Origin: Zhongshania aliphaticivorans
Lineage (GTDB): Bacteria > Pseudomonadota > Gammaproteobacteria > Pseudomonadales > Spongiibacteraceae
Direction: 5' to 3'
NCBI RefSeq assembly: GCF_001586255.1
Contig: NZ_CP014544.1
Coordinates: 1,643,501-1,707,500, forward strand
DNA length: 64,000 bases
The position numbers and the translations under genes were made by a program. Positions 62,947 through 64,000 of this stretch are shown piece by piece. How positions within the stretch are numbered: the first letter of the stretch is position 1; each line of letters opens with the position of its first letter. Under the pieces are notes generated by a model. The model had not been told where the DNA came from. It saw only the letters and a program-made list of their open reading frames with translations, and did not search any database.

Positions 62947-63644
62947 AGTGGTGCTCCATGATAGATATTGTTGCTGCCTGCCAGAGCAGGTTGTTTAAAC
63001 GCATTGGCTTGACTCAATAAAAATTTAAACTCAGATGAGTCGATGCCATTATTTTTTGCCATGCGCACCGCCGTGCGGCTGTCGCCATCTAATATGAGGC
63101 TTATGACCATATTCCTTATGGCAACAGGATGGCCTGGCTGCAACTGCAGGGCAGTCATAAATTCGCGCTGGGCTTCTTTGAAGTTTTTATGCGCGAGTAA
63201 TATAAAACCGTAATCGTTGCGGATGTCCGCATTGCTTGGCGCCAGTCGCCTGGCTTTCAGCATTTGCTGGTGGGCTTGTGGTAAATCACCGCGGGTGGCG
63301 AGGATTTTTGCCATACCGGCGTGGCCGTAGGCGGTTAGGCAGGTCAGGCTGAGATCACGGTAGCTGGCGTAGGCTTCACTGAGCATGCCGGTGTTGCGCT
63401 GCGCCTCGGCGCGAAGCCGCAATACTCTTGGGTTGGTATCTGAGGCGTTTTCTAAATACGCCAATGCCGAGTAGTACTGCTTTTCTAGCACTTGCTGTTC
63501 AATTAACGCCAAGCTAATGCTCTCTTCCTTGCTGGTTGGCACATCACAGTTGCTCGCGCTCGTTTGTCGATTAACAGATGTACTTGCACAGCCAGCCAGC
63601 AATGCAAACAGTACAACAGTTGTCGACAGGGTCAATTTTTTCAT
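62943..63644 (-). CDS. tadD: TadD-like TPR lipoprotein
   Basis: A 233-residue lipoprotein with lipobox LAGC (about residue 19) and tetratricopeptide repeats (about 45-200; YSALAYLENASDTNPRVLRLRAEAQ, HAGMAKILATRGDLPQAHQQMLKARRLAPSNADIRNDYGFILLAHKNF-type units). TadD acts as a pilotin-like or scaffold factor for the Tad secretin. AGGAG lies 9 bases before ATG. It lies just after tadC on the same strand. Confidence 0.85.
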   Translation of the reverse strand: MKKLTLSTTVVLFALLAGCASTSVNRQTSASNCDVPTSKEESISLALIEQQVLEKQYYSALAYLENASDTNPRVLRLRAEAQRNTGMLSEAYASYRDLSLTCLTAYGHAGMAKILATRGDLPQAHQQMLKARRLAPSNADIRNDYGFILLAHKNFKEAQREFMTALQLQPGHPVAIRNMVISLILDGDSRTAVRMAKNNGIDSSEFKFLLSQANAFKQPALAGSNNIYHGAPL

Positions 63645-63664
63645 GCTTTTACGCTCCTGCGTTA

Positions 63665-64000
63665 TTAGCCTAGATTACTCAGTGCATTTGAGATCGACAT
63701 AAGTGCTGGGCCGGCAACAACGATCAATAGGGCGGGAAATAAGAAAATCATCATGACTAAGGACATCTTTCCCGACATCTTGTTAACTTGCTCTTGTAAA
63801 TCCAATTTACGGCGGTTCTGTAATAGTCGATACAATTCGTCGAGTGCTTTGTCGATACTGCCACCGGTTATGGCCTGTTGGCGTACAACGATAAGGTATT
63901 CTTTAAAGCCTTCGGCATTGGTGCAGCCAATAAGCTCGTAGAGCGACTCTTCTTGGCTTTGTCCAGATTCAATTTTGTTTACGGCGAGCTGCAGCTCCTG
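63665..64000 (-). CDS. tadC: TadC-like type II secretion F-domain protein, 5'-truncated by window edge
   Basis: The last 111 residues of an inner-membrane platform protein of the Tad pilus: AVNKIESGQSQEESLYELI, the T2SSF-type IDKALDELYRLLQNRRKLDLQEQVNKMSGKMSLV, and a C-terminal membrane helix (MMIFLFPALLIVVAGPAL). The start lies beyond base 64000. TadB or TadC are both possible from this portion; TadC fits better because tadD follows directly. Confidence 0.85.
   Translation of the reverse strand, partial: QELQLAVNKIESGQSQEESLYELIGCTNAEGFKEYLIVVRQQAITGGSIDKALDELYRLLQNRRKLDLQEQVNKMSGKMSLVMMIFLFPALLIVVAGPALMSISNALSNLG

Overview
The window is a chromosomal segment of a Gram-negative gammaproteobacterium with about 50% GC. 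Almost every gene belongs to conserved core clusters. The order nlpD-rpoS-fdxA-mutS, the relA-mazG pair and a lone lysine/alanine-rich AlgP-type protein resemble Pseudomonas and marine Cellvibrionales/Spongiibacteraceae-type bacteria. No 16S gene is present, so any narrower placement is inference.

Layout. 1-2.8 kb: 3' part of relA, mazG and a small conserved protein. 3.2-6.0 kb: adk, hemH and an AlgP-like histone-H1-like protein. 6.0-10.5 kb: mobA, tsaB, uppP, a beta-hydroxyacid dehydrogenase and apeB. 10.5-13.7 kb: an enoyl-CoA hydratase, a GTDC1-like glycosyltransferase and trpS. 13.7-22.6 kb is the most accessory stretch: a TonB-dependent receptor, a hotdog thioesterase, an undescribed polytopic membrane protein, a large lipoprotein with a dipeptidase-like metal site, a complete 1300-bp ISL3-family insertion sequence with an exact 8-bp target duplication, and tRNA-Leu(CAA). 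22.7-28.2 kb: queA-tgt, a stand-alone NIF3-type domain, gamma-carbonic anhydrase, DUF1289, a CNNM/CorC-type protein and a YpjD-type membrane protein. 28.4-34.0 kb: ffh, rpsP-rimM-trmD-rplS, xerD-dsbC. 34.0-43.4 kb: mltF divergent from purL, secD-secF, suhB. 43.6-53.8 kb: pyrG-kdsA-eno-ftsB-ispD-ispF-truD-pcm-DUF368-nlpD-rpoS. 53.8-59.1 kb: fdxA, mutS, a spermidine-synthase-like protein and recA with a LexA box. 59.1-64 kb: pilU, then the end of a Tad (Flp) pilus locus (tadC partial, tadD, DUF3613, tadG).

How the genes work together. Translation and tRNA modification are strongly represented: queA, tgt, trmD, truD, tsaB, rimM, rpsP, rplS, trpS and a candidate queuosine mannosyltransferase. The envelope is served by uppP and the DUF368 protein (undecaprenyl-phosphate recycling), mltF, nlpD, ftsB, kdsA, secDF and dsbC. 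Stress and stationary phase are covered by relA, rpoS, mutS and recA.

No new defence or biosynthetic system is evident. The best candidates for new biology are the GTDC1-like glycosyltransferase, the histidine-bearing membrane protein at 16.7-18.2 kb, the 896-residue lipoprotein next to it, and the rpoS-side cluster in which surE is missing and a DUF368 protein is present. Several genes use non-ATG starts chosen from ribosome binding sites and family N-termini (trmD GTG; dsbC, mltF and the CNNM-type gene TTG).
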